Assembly (NCBI GenBank): GCA_023212725.1
Contig: JALBYF010000036.1
Location: 1 to 64,000, forward strand
Direction: 5' to 3'
Source: Tranzscheliella williamsii
Lineage: Eukaryota > Basidiomycota > Ustilaginomycetes > Ustilaginales > Ustilaginaceae
DNA length: 64,000 nucleotides
Below are positions 9,031 to 18,273 of the stretch, piece after piece; position 1 is the first letter of the stretch, and each line of letters begins with the position of its first letter. Made by a program: the position numbers and the translations under genes. The notes under the pieces were generated by a model, which saw only the letters and a list, made by a program, of their open reading frames with translations, did no database searches and had not been told where the DNA came from.

Positions 9031-11667
9031 ATGGCGGTGAAGGTGCAGAGCAGCTGGCAAGCGGCTGCTCCCGGCCCGTCCGCTGCCGAGACACCACGCC
9101 AAGCTGGCGGCAGTGCTCAAGAAGGCGAATCCAGCTTCACGGCATTTGCACGTGTTCTCCAAATCTGCAAGGATCTCGAGCCCGCCAGCAGACTCGACCC
9201 AGACCGTGGTACTGCACTGCTTTTCGCCAATATATGCTCTCGACTTGGCGAAGACGCTCTGGACGATGTCGGGCTCAGCAACGGCCGTGGTACCTCTGGG
9301 GACACGATTTTCGAAGACGACGATCGATCAGCTTGGGTGTTGGAGCAAAACACTTGGACGTTGATACATATGCTCACCGCCGAGCGTATCCTTCGCGCTC
9401 AGAAGCGCGCAGGTGGCGAGCTGGCCGACGAAATCACAGGCGAACAAGCCGCTCTTTCGAATCCGTATGAGACGCCGTTGGCAGCCATTCAGAACATCTT
9501 TGAGCAGGATGACCATCTCAACGAATTAAGGCTCATCCGGGAATGGCTTCAAGAAACACTACCTCCAAAGCATATTGTTGAAGTACGGAAGGGCTATCTC
9601 ACCTTCACCAAGAACCGGATCAGAGCGCAAAAAAGAAGCAGTATAGGCGGCACCAGCGGTGATACTAGCAACAGCAGCGCCAGAAGGCTCACCTTTGGGT
9701 CCACCGCTGGATCCGGTTTTGGCTCCAAGAATCGCGGAAAAGCAGTCAAGAACCTCGACCCAGATGCTGTCTCGAGAGGCGAAGGCGGATGGGAGCTCGA
9801 AGATGCTACATACGAAAAGGCGCTGCTGAGAACCTTGTTCGAATACACGAGAGCCGGGAGGCTCGATGCCGCCTTCGACCTCTGCCATCAGACGGACCAA
9901 AGCTGGCGCGCAGCTACTCTCAGAGGAGCCATGCTCTACCATGACCCAGCCGTTTCGGCCGGACTGGATGAGGTCGACCGTCCGATCGGGAACCGTAATC
10001 GCTCGCTCTGGAAATCAGTCTGCAAAAAGCTGGCGTTGAATGCTGGCTTGGACGAGTTCGAGCGTGCGTTATATGGGTCGCTCGCGGGCGATTTGCCGTC
10101 AGTGGCCAATGTGAGCCAGACATGGGAGGAGTACCTGTGGGCGCATATTAATGCAAGGCTAGAAGCAAGTGTAGATGCCAAGCTCGACGAGCGTAACAGC
10201 TGGTGGAGTCAAGCCGCTGACGTTGAGACGTTTGGCTCAGAAGGGGACTATGGAGCGGTCAAATTGATGGATAGCGTCTCTACATCAGCTACAGCAACGC
10301 AAGAGATAGAGACAAACTCGTCACTCGGCAGCGTATTCGAGAGGCTTAGCCAGACGCAGTCACACGGCGTACACCTACAGGCCAACAATCCTTTCCGGCT
10401 GGTTCAACGCTCGGTGATCTCTAATACCTTGCAAGAGCTTCTCAACCGATTCGCGGACAATCTGCCCGACATGCAGTCGAACGTCGAGCCAGCCGTGTTT
10501 GCGCGCCTGCTGCGCTTCTTTGCCCATCTGATCTTGTATCTGCGGCTGTTGGACCAACCTCTGCCAGACTTTTCATGCAACACCATCCTCAGCGCCTATG
10601 TCCAGGTGCTTGAGTTCGCCGGAGAAACTAGCCTGGTCGCTATGTATGCAAGCTCTTTAGAGCCACAGTCCGCGACGACCAGCTACGCCAACTTCTTGCG
10701 CTCTATGGACCTTAACTCCACCAGGGAAGACAAGGCTAGCGCCCTGCAGCAGGCCGAAGAGCATCAGCTGGATCTGGCAGCGGTCGCCAACCGCACAGTG
10801 GCGCTTATCTTTGACGATCTCTTCTCGAGCATCACAGACTTTGATGGTCGTGATGAAAGTGGCGGTTTCGAGGCGCTGATTAGGTTCGATGCCAGGCTCG
10901 AGGTCAATGAAGAGACGCTCATCAAGGCGGTCGATTGGCTCACTTTTGACGTGTCGACGTTTGCAGACGCCATTGTCCAGTCAAATGCCCTGATGCGGCT
11001 CTTTTTGAGTACTGGAAGGCTGCACGCGGCAAAGCTTTTGCGCGAACGCATGCCCTCCGAGGTGGTTTCCAGCCTTGATAGCCTCGCGCTTTCACGAGAC
11101 CAAAAGGTAGAGCGTGGTGGCTGGGACATCTTCTTCTCGGCGCTCGAGGCGCACGTTGCCTACAAGCATTTCTGGAGCACACGACCGGCGGATCTCGGCG
11201 GCACGCACTCAAGCGCCGCCCGTGGCGCCGGGGGGCTCTCGAAGCTCGACCGGCTGCACTGGCAGAAGGCGCTGGCGCAGGTGGTCGAAGCGTCGCGCGA
11301 CATTGACCTGGTCCTGCTGCAGCGCGACTGGCTCAAGATCGAGCTGGACGAGCATGCCGGCGAGCTCGCCACCCTCGAGGCCGAGCGCCGCCGCCGCGAA
11401 CTCTTCGCCATCCGCCAGACGTACATCCCCGAGATCGTCTTACGCCTCCACGACATGCTCGCCGAATCGTCCGCCGTCCTCCCCGCCAACCTCGGCATGG
11501 CCATCCGCCTCGCCGACATCGTCGCGGATGAGCGCCACAAGATCTACCTCGAGTTCATTCACGATAATAAGCGCAACCTTCTCCAGGACTATTTGCTCCG
11601 CGTCCGGGAAGCCTCCCTGGGACTCCTGGACCAGGGCGACGTATTTGAAAAGGCAGTGGAAATCTAG
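9031..11667 (+). CDS. NUP107: Nucleoporin Nup107/Nup84
   Basis: Single exon, 878 aa. Nup107 (Nup84 in yeast) is an alpha-helical scaffold subunit of the Y-shaped Nup107-160 complex of the nuclear pore. Family blocks seen are LLRTLFEYTRAGRLDAAFDL followed by QSWRAATLRGAMLYHD (about residues 265-310), and a second conserved stretch around LDEFERALYGSLAGDL and WEEYLWAHINA. The C-terminal half is helical with the LLRERMP region and ends in a helix rich in Leu and Arg. A Ser/Gly-rich low-complexity patch lies near residues 205-245. Length agrees with fungal Nup84/Nup107. The ATG at 9031 is the first in frame after the divergent promoter. The final 300 bases use almost only C- or G-ending codons, as does the convergent GST gene. 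Confidence 0.92.
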   Translation: MAVKVQSSWQAAAPGPSAAETPRQAGGSAQEGESSFTAFARVLQICKDLEPASRLDPDRGTALLFANICSRLGEDALDDVGLSNGRGTSGDTIFEDDDRSAWVLEQNTWTLIHMLTAERILRAQKRAGGELADEITGEQAALSNPYETPLAAIQNIFEQDDHLNELRLIREWLQETLPPKHIVEVRKGYLTFTKNRIRAQKRSSIGGTSGDTSNSSARRLTFGSTAGSGFGSKNRGKAVKNLDPDAVSRGEGGWELEDATYEKALLRTLFEYTRAGRLDAAFDLCHQTDQSWRAATLRGAMLYHDPAVSAGLDEVDRPIGNRNRSLWKSVCKKLALNAGLDEFERALYGSLAGDLPSVANVSQTWEEYLWAHINARLEASVDAKLDERNSWWSQAADVETFGSEGDYGAVKLMDSVSTSATATQEIETNSSLGSVFERLSQTQSHGVHLQANNPFRLVQRSVISNTLQELLNRFADNLPDMQSNVEPAVFARLLRFFAHLILYLRLLDQPLPDFSCNTILSAYVQVLEFAGETSLVAMYASSLEPQSATTSYANFLRSMDLNSTREDKASALQQAEEHQLDLAAVANRTVALIFDDLFSSITDFDGRDESGGFEALIRFDARLEVNEETLIKAVDWLTFDVSTFADAIVQSNALMRLFLSTGRLHAAKLLRERMPSEVVSSLDSLALSRDQKVERGGWDIFFSALEAHVAYKHFWSTRPADLGGTHSSAARGAGGLSKLDRLHWQKALAQVVEASRDIDLVLLQRDWLKIELDEHAGELATLEAERRRRELFAIRQTYIPEIVLRLHDMLAESSAVLPANLGMAIRLADIVADERHKIYLEFIHDNKRNLLQDYLLRVREASLGLLDQGDVFEKAVEI

Positions 11668-11822
11668 CCAGGCGCCTCAGTAATCACTATCACGTCCTGC
11701 TTTTGCACTTGGCATAACGGAGAAGAACTATGCTATATTTGCGACAGACGATGGCGTGTGTACTATTACCACCCGAGTGCATCTGTGAGCGAGTCTACTA
11801 GACTATGTAGGAAAGAGTGTTG

Positions 11823-12705
11823 TCACTGCGTTGTGGGGGTGGGTCGGGCTATGAACTTGAGTTTGACGAGGGCGGCTTGGCTCTTTGCATCATTCTCGAT
11901 GACGGCGCACCAGGCGCGGACGGCGGGGTAGGGGGTGAGGTCGAAGTTGCCTTTAGCGACGGAGCGTGCCCAGGGCCAGAAGCAGAAGTCGGCGATGGTG
12001 GGGCGGTCAAGGGCGACGAAGCTGCTGCCGCGCTGCTTTTGCCTGACAAGCTGTGCTTCAAGGACCTGGTAGAGCCGTGCGGTCTCGCCTTGGAAGCGGG
12101 TGAGCACGGATCGCGATGGCTTCTCGCCCAGCGCCCCCTCCCAGTAGTGCACCGCGTAGTTCAGACCGCCCTGCATCGGCCCAATGCCCGACAGCTGGTG
12201 CGTCATCCACTGCATCACCACTCCCCGCTCCTCCGCGGTCCGCCCGAAAAAGCGGCCCTCCTTGTCATGCTTCTCGCACAGATAGTAGAGGATCGCGCCA
12301 GACTCCCACACCGCAAACTGCTCCGCATCATTAGAGACCAGGCACGGCACGCGACCTGCATCACAAAGCAAAGAGAGGTGACACAAGCTGCTTGGTCAGT
12401 AATACATCTCACAGCGCGCCAGCGCACACCGGCAGAGCGTGGACGACGCACCGTTGGGATTGATCTTGAGGAAGTTGACTCCCTTGACGCCCTTCTCGGG
12501 ATCCTGAGAACAGAAGTGTTAGATGGACATCACATGCGTCAGCCGGTATACGCGGAGAGGGGAAAGGCGGGCGGCGAGAACGTACATCATTTATTTCCAT
12601 GGGAACCACATCGTAAGAGATGCCGAGGTTCTCCAACAAGACAGCAACCTTGGGTGGATTGGGCCCGGGACCGTGGTGGCTGTAGAGTGTGTACTGGGAG
12701 GGCAT
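11823..12705 (-). CDS. Glutathione S-transferase, Ure2-like
   Basis: Three exons, 234 aa: 12586-12705, 12452-12503 and 11823-12355, with introns of 82 and 96 nt. The phases fit (0, then 1), giving a continuous N-terminal thioredoxin fold. The N-terminus has YSHHGPGPNPPKVAVLLEN, then DPEKGVKGVNFLKINPNGRVPCLV, then the glutathione-binding WESGAILYYLCEKHD motif. The C-terminal alpha-helical domain has FVALDRPTIADFCFWPWAR. The family conjugates glutathione to electrophiles or acts as a peroxidase/disulfide reductase, usually in the cytosol. It resembles the Ure2/YfcG branch rather than a mammalian class. The next gene upstream on the same strand is a MAPEG protein, also a family with glutathione-dependent members, though a functional link is inference. 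The substrate cannot be told from sequence. Confidence 0.9.
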
Positions 12706-13265
12706 GGTGTATGCGTTGAAGATTTTTCGATTGGCGGGCTAGAACGGTGGTGCAAAACCGCGGGGTCTACACATATGTTACTTATATGTATTACCGGACG
12801 TGGCGCACTGGGGCTTCCCACTGCGCACAACACACATGCAAACCGGCTATAAGGCAAGCTACTACCGCACGGCCCTAAGTTGAGGCTCTCCATTTCTGCG
12901 GTCCTTAGACGATGCCCCTCGCACGGTCACGCGTAAGCAGTTCGGGTAGTCACGCTTACTTGACGCAGCTCCAGTTGTGCAGACAGTGAATGGCGGAGAC
13001 GAACGTAACACGCTAATATGGGGGAGTAGAGTTTGGCTTATGTTCCTTCTTCATAGCACGTCCCACACAAGAAAGACAGTAGTATGTAGATGCAAAGGTA
13101 TAGGAGCGCCTAAAGTATTCACAGCCATTCTACATGCCCTCTGTGCGGATCGATAGTAAAGTATATTGATGTATTAGTATTGTAGTACGTTCGCGAAGCG
13201 TAGTCTTGTGGGACCGTAACGGCTGTAATAATGTGATGGTGGGCGACGTGCCGTGGAGCTAGTGC
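12706..13265. other. Intergenic: GST promoter and MAPEG 3' flank
   Basis: No gene seen. The half next to 12706 must contain the GST promoter and the half next to 13265 the MAPEG 3' UTR. No conspicuous repeat. Confidence 0.5.
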
Positions 13266-13940
13266 TCAGAGAGCGGTAACGCCACGGGCAACGCCATGGT
13301 TGACCTGCTTGGCGGCCTCCACGAAGGCGTAGATGCAGGTGACATTACCGGTCCACCATGCGGCGGTGCGCACATAGCTGCCAGACTCTGACTCGATACC
13401 GATATAAGCGGCGGCGAAGATAGCTCGCGCAGCTAGGTAGATCCCAGCGACACGGTTAATGATTCGGTTCGATGCTCCGGCGAACTGCAGAGAAAGCTGC
13501 GTTCATGTTTACAAGGCAGCACGAAGCAAGAAAGGTATCGGTTAGGTCAGCACTACGCCTTTGCGAGGATACGTACGGAGGACCTCATTACTTACAATGG
13601 CACCAATAAAGACGGGCAAGTGATCGAGAGAGTTGTAGTGGGCAGCCTCCCATCGTTTCAACCTCCTGAGCTGCTTGGCGGTGAGCTTACCCTGCGCGAC
13701 GAGCTTCTCACCGTTCTCGCGCAGGTCGTCTCGGGGGTAGGCATTGTTGTCGATCCCGTAGAACGCTTTTGGAATGCGGTGCTGCAGCAACAAGTGGGAG
13801 CCAGCAAAGGCAGCCAGGATCGAGATGGGACCGTAATTATAGTGCGCAGCGCGGCTGGCTTCCTCAACAACGCTGGCGTTCTTGAGCGGATTGTTCCGCT
13901 CGACGAAGCTAGAAACCCGGTTGGAGATGTTTTGGCTCAT
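13266..13940 (-). CDS. MAPEG family membrane protein
   Basis: Two exons, 187 aa: 13596-13940 and 13266-13484, intron 13485-13595 (GTAAGT to CTGCAG, phase 0 on both sides). MAPEG proteins are small multi-spanning ER membrane enzymes that use glutathione or handle eicosanoid-like lipids. Seen here are a first membrane segment around YGPISILAAFAGSHLLL, the family-typical RWEAAHYNSLDHLPVFIGAI block at the end of exon 1, then NRIINRVAGIYLAARAIFAAAYI, and a last segment around WWTGNVTCIYAFV. The unspliced reading would stop at TYPRKGVVLT and lose the last two membrane segments. The exact reaction is unknown. Its promoter is divergent with PYM. Confidence 0.87.
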
Positions 13941-14404
13941 GGTGTTGCAAGTTGGCTTTGTTTGGTACTTGAATGCTAATCGCTATACAGTTGATGAGAG
14001 GGATAGGAAGGGAAGAAGCCATAACAGCCAGGCCAATGGCCGGATAGTGTCTTACGGCGATTACCTCGCCGCAAACCGTCTGACTGATTAGAGCGCATTC
14101 CATGGGCCATCTTTGACACAGAAGATCAGGTGAGTCAGTTAGGCCTGATCATGTCTTTGCAGCCCCTCACTTAGGCGTGTGCACGTTCCAGCCAGGTGGG
14201 GCACGCTCGATGACATCGTTCTACCTACAGCCGAAAATCGGTTGAGCTTGTGGAGTTGGCCCGCCCGATCTAGATGCCCGTCCCGATCTCACCACTCAAC
14301 ACTTGTGCCTTTTCCCGGTTGACATGAGAAACGCTGCCTTGTTCAGGGTCCGGCAGACGCTTGCTTCTTGGTACTTTGCGATCGTCGCAAACCTCCCCTA
14401 CAAG
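13941..14404. promoter_or_regulatory. Divergent promoter region, MAPEG / PYM
   Basis: A 464-nt space between two divergent genes. In-frame ATGs at 14303 and 14324 lie upstream of the chosen PYM start. I treat them as leader because the conserved PYM sequence begins after 14405. Confidence 0.55.
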
Positions 14405-15191
14405 ATGTCCAAGCCGCCATTGGTCTCAAAGGCGACAACAGCGGGGATCGTAGAAGATCCTGACTCCCAGCAACGAGTCATTCCTGCATCTCGGAGGGCG
14501 GACGGATCGTGAGTGGCTTTTGATCACAAGGGACGTGGCCGTATATTGAGCTGACATCGCATAATCGGTTCCCTGTGTCGGTTGTTACAGCCTGCGGAAA
14601 GAGCGGAAAGTGAGGCCCGGCTTTACTCCTGTTGAAGACGTAGCCCGGTTTCGACCTCGCCAAGTAAGAGAGGCTGAACAGCTGAAACGACAAAGTGTGC
14701 CTGGAAGCTCCGCTGATGTCGCTGCTTTGCCGCCAACGTCACCCTCAGCTGCAACTTCACGCCTTGTCAAGTCAAAATCCGGTTCTCCCATCTCACAATC
14801 AGAGTTGTCCTCCATTGCCAAATCACCACTCGGTCTGGCGGCTGATATCAAGAGCAGTTCTGCGGCGCTCGAGTCTTCCGGCCGAAAGGGAACTCTTCCA
14901 CCAACGCCTCCCCGCACTGAAGCGCCGATACCTCGTGCAATGGAGGGTAGGACATGGTCATCTTCACGTCTGCGCAAACAAGAGAGAAACCAGGATGAAC
15001 GACATATACCGGAGATTGCAGCGAAAGTGGATGACGAGGAAAAGACATCCGTTGCGAATACGCGCAAAGACACATGTCCAAAACCTGTCAAGGCTTCCAG
15101 ATCGGTCCAAACTACAGCGGACGACCTTGCGCAGCAGTTGCAAAGCATTCAATTGGACAAGGGAGCTATGATTTCGGCAGATACCAAGTAG
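14405..15191 (+). CDS. PYM1: PYM / WIBG, Mago-Y14 partner (exon junction complex recycling)
   Basis: Two exons, 234 aa: 14405-14508 and 14591-15191, with an 82-nt intron (GTGAGT to TTACAG). The splice joins IPASRRADGS to LRKERKVRPGFTP. That joined segment matches the Mago-binding domain of PYM (pattern: xxASxRxDGSxRKExKVRPGF), which strips the exon junction complex from mRNA on translating ribosomes in the cytoplasm. The rest is low-complexity, Ser/Pro/Lys-rich and probably disordered, with several TPPRTE-like stretches and a short amphipathic tail (TADDLAQQLQSIQL) at the C-terminus. The start at 14405 (MSKPPLVSK) is chosen because conserved sequence follows directly. A longer form from 14303 (MCLFPVDM) is open but less likely. 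Confidence 0.83.
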
Positions 15192-15797
15192 ATCGGATCT
15201 AACCCGCTGGTTACGCATTTGAACCGTAGAGTGCACACTCACAAATCCAGTTTGTGAACTGTGCACAGAGTGTGATCACATAGTGACAGTGACAACCTTC
15301 GGAACTCAACAGCATATATTGCCTTCCTGGCACCTCAAGGATCCTATCCGCTCTAAGGCCTCCCAGCTTGAATCACAATCTGAGGTGATTATGAGGTGAA
15401 GTGACTCTGACGGACGGCCCGGCCTCCACTATTTGAGACTCTTCTTTTCTCGGATATGCGCCGACGCGGAGACATGCATGCGAGTCGAACCCAACTTGGC
15501 TTTGTGACTTCTCGCAATATCGGCTGAGCCCGGAACGACCGCAATGTAACACGCTTCAATGAGAGACAGCTACTTAGCCTTGATGCTCTTCACGATCATG
15601 CGTTGAATCTGACCTGAGCAGGGGTTTTCTTCGACCTAGTCCACCGCCTCTCATCTCTCTACAGCAGTTCCACTGCGCTCGCGTGGACACTTATAATGAT
15701 GGTCTGACGGTCTACCCAAAACTGCACGCACTTGGGGTCGCCCACCTCGAGCACCAACACATGCGGTCCTGTTGCCTCTTGCGCGCGTCAACAAAGG
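15192..15797. other. Intergenic between PYM and the F-box-like gene
   Basis: No gene. It holds an inverted repeat at 15231-15266, close to the PYM stop codon, and ends in the F-box gene's leader. Confidence 0.5.
15231..15266 (+). repeat. Inverted repeat / potential RNA hairpin in PYM 3' region
   Basis: Arms GTGCACA...CACAAA and TTTGTG...TGTGCAC pair over 13 positions, with a small internal loop (CT against AAC) and a TCCAG apical loop. It begins 39 nt after the PYM stop codon, so it probably lies in the 3' UTR. A role in RNA stability or protein binding is speculation; Pol II genes do not use such hairpins as intrinsic terminators. Confidence 0.8.
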
Positions 15798-17945
15798 ATG
15801 CTTTGGGACGGCCTGACGGAGGGCGCAGAGCCTGAAGGCTGGAGCCTGCCGACAGCTCGATACGGGCTCACAACACTCCCGACTGAGTTGCTGTACCATA
15901 TTGTCCGACTCGCTGCGTCTACAGACTACGAGACCGCCCATTCTTGTGCCTACGTCTCCAAAGCTGTCTGCGACTGGACTCGAGCGGATCGCTGGAAAAC
16001 CATCATATGTACCCAGGCAAGACAGGTGGACGCGCTGCTCAGCGTGCTGCAAAGATGCGAACAGCATGGCATGTTCGCTCTGAGTTCTTCTCCAAACCCA
16101 TCCTCCCACCCCATCGAATGCGACAATACGTCGCCTTCTCCAAGGTTTACGTCCCTTCCGTCATCGAAGCCGGGGCTCTTCGTAGAGAACCTCTTTATCG
16201 ACACGCAAGCGCAGGCAGCTACAGCAGACGAGATTGTCTTTGATTCGTTGCCTTCCCGCAATGGGCGACCCAGCGACCGTCACACGGATATAAGTACTCT
16301 GGCAGCGCATCAGAAGGCAGAGCACCAGAAGCGGCCTCCAGAGGAATTCTCAGGACACCCTGTTTTGACTGCTCTCGGAGTGGAGCATTTGCTCAGATAC
16401 TTCACATACCTCAACTATCTTGTCCTGGGTGCCAAAGAAGTGACGCTCTTCCATCACGATTTCGCCTGTATCTCGCCTTCCAGGTTTTTCTGTGTCTTTG
16501 ACGACAGCGAAAGCTTTTCCGATACACTGAAGCGCTTACTCGCAGCCAGCTCCGACCGTATACACTGGCGGCGGAATCCCCGCATTGCACAGAGGCGCGC
16601 TGCCGGCCCCGGCTCGAGTGAAATGGACCCAGATCGCGATGAGTGCAGCCCTTGGCTTCCCTACTGGGTCCCGTCATTCGGACTGTTCCGGCGAAGGCTC
16701 CGCGCCATGCATGTTCTAGGTATCGACCCGAGGAGCGAGTTGACAGGCATCCCAATGCCCTTCCAATATCTGGAGCCGTGGCGCTGTGGCAGCACCGCGC
16801 CTGGAAGCTTGCTCTACTGCTTGTCGATCGCAATGCTTAATTACAACCCAAACGATATTGTTCCACAGCGACCCCTGGAAGGCGAAACACAAGAGGATAG
16901 TATGGTAGCATTATGGCCGTTCCAAACCGATGATGATGGACTCAACATATTCGGTGGAGCTGCCGTTCTAGAGGGGCTAAGGCCTTGCCATCGCCAAACG
17001 TCCGATGGGGCCCGAAGCTTTGCGGAGCTGTATCCGACGGAAAATCCGTACGGCGGCATCTCTGATGCGTTCCTGCGCGACGCCTCTCAAGGCGTTACTT
17101 CGCTGCGCTACGACACTCGTAAATTTTCCTTCCGACCGTGCGAGATCACAGCGAGCCGTCTCAAGAGGTATTGTCAGGAGGTCTGCGTCGCATCGCCACC
17201 GCTGGGCAGTGGTGAGGCAGGGCCGGGGGGAACCTCTGCGAGCTTCTCCCACACGGGACCCAGGCATGCGGCTCCGCCTCGAGGGGCAGGCAATGCCGAC
17301 GCGCGCCGGCGGGACAGGAGTGTGCGTGCGCACGAGGCGGCAACGGAGGCGTTGCTAGACGTGCTTGGCAGCCATCGATTTGAGTCTTTGCAGCTGTGCT
17401 GGGATGCGGCAGGTTCGGGGGCGAAGAGTCTGAGCTCGGGGAGCGAAGTGGCTGCGGCGGGGCGGGGGCAGGCCATGCGGGGTGACGCAGCGGGCTGGCC
17501 GATGGAGCGGCAGGACATTTGGACGAACACCGCGGGTCAGCGCGGCGACGAGGTGCGGGGGGGTGCCGAGGGGCAATGGGCGGTGCGGGCGGGGGCGTCG
17601 ACGGCATCGCACGCGTTTCGCGCGGATCTGAGCGATGCAGTACGGACGACGCTCGGCTGGACGCCCCGCGACCAGGAGCACCTCTTCTCGGCGCCGCGCA
17701 TGTCATACATCGATGCACACACCACAGCAATCGACCACCGCCCCCTCGACGACGACGACCTCGACACCGCCCTCGCGTCGCTCCTCCGCGCCCTCGGCCC
17801 CCCCGCCGCCCCCGCTCCCGCCCCCGTCGGCCTACACCTCCGCCCACCCCTCGAGACCCTCCGCCTCGGCTCCCACTACGTCCCCTACACCAAGTCCGAG
17901 CGCGTCCGCTGGTTCTTGGACAATCTCACCACCCTCGCCGCCTAG
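15798..17945 (+). CDS. F-box-like hypothetical protein
   Basis: Single exon, 715 aa from the ATG at 15798 (MLWDGLTEGAEPEGW); the frame is open a little upstream but without an ATG. Near residue 25 it has LTTLPTELLYHIVRLAA followed by CAYVSKAVCDWTRADRW, the shape of an F-box: Leu-Pro start, helices and a Trp at the end. F-box proteins recruit substrates to SCF ubiquitin ligases through Skp1. No WD40 or clear leucine-rich repeats follow, so the target-binding part is unknown. Residues from about 490 on are rich in Gly, Ala and Arg and of low complexity, and the last 60 codons are nearly all C-ending. It converges on the epimerase gene. I am fairly sure it is a gene, less sure of the F-box role. 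Confidence 0.7.
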   Translation: MLWDGLTEGAEPEGWSLPTARYGLTTLPTELLYHIVRLAASTDYETAHSCAYVSKAVCDWTRADRWKTIICTQARQVDALLSVLQRCEQHGMFALSSSPNPSSHPIECDNTSPSPRFTSLPSSKPGLFVENLFIDTQAQAATADEIVFDSLPSRNGRPSDRHTDISTLAAHQKAEHQKRPPEEFSGHPVLTALGVEHLLRYFTYLNYLVLGAKEVTLFHHDFACISPSRFFCVFDDSESFSDTLKRLLAASSDRIHWRRNPRIAQRRAAGPGSSEMDPDRDECSPWLPYWVPSFGLFRRRLRAMHVLGIDPRSELTGIPMPFQYLEPWRCGSTAPGSLLYCLSIAMLNYNPNDIVPQRPLEGETQEDSMVALWPFQTDDDGLNIFGGAAVLEGLRPCHRQTSDGARSFAELYPTENPYGGISDAFLRDASQGVTSLRYDTRKFSFRPCEITASRLKRYCQEVCVASPPLGSGEAGPGGTSASFSHTGPRHAAPPRGAGNADARRRDRSVRAHEAATEALLDVLGSHRFESLQLCWDAAGSGAKSLSSGSEVAAAGRGQAMRGDAAGWPMERQDIWTNTAGQRGDEVRGGAEGQWAVRAGASTASHAFRADLSDAVRTTLGWTPRDQEHLFSAPRMSYIDAHTTAIDHRPLDDDDLDTALASLLRALGPPAAPAPAPVGLHLRPPLETLRLGSHYVPYTKSERVRWFLDNLTTLAA

Positions 17946-18273
17946 CCGCGCCGCCCGGCTCGGCGCACGCATATGTGTAAGCGCGCGAGTGTATGTAGCC
18001 TCATGGACACTCGCACATCCGCCCAGCACTCGAGCTCCTCTGACAGCGTGGCCTCGTCGAATGTCCGTAAAAAAAAGGTAGCTCGGTAGGTCTCCAACAC
18101 AAATGCTGACAACGCACGCACAGGCAGGCACTGCAGCCCGCGCCGAGAAGAACCGGTGGGGCGCATGCGTAGGTGTAGGTGTGCGCGTGCGTGTGTGTTG
18201 CGTAATGCGTGGAGATGATACAGAAGTGGGGCCAGGAACGGGAAGGAAGCGCCGGGACAGGAGCGCGGCGCGA
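17946..18273. other. Convergent 3' region, F-box-like gene / RPE1
   Basis: A 328-nt space holding the 3' ends of two convergent transcripts. It includes a TG/CG-alternating stretch at about 18168-18200. No gene. Confidence 0.5.
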
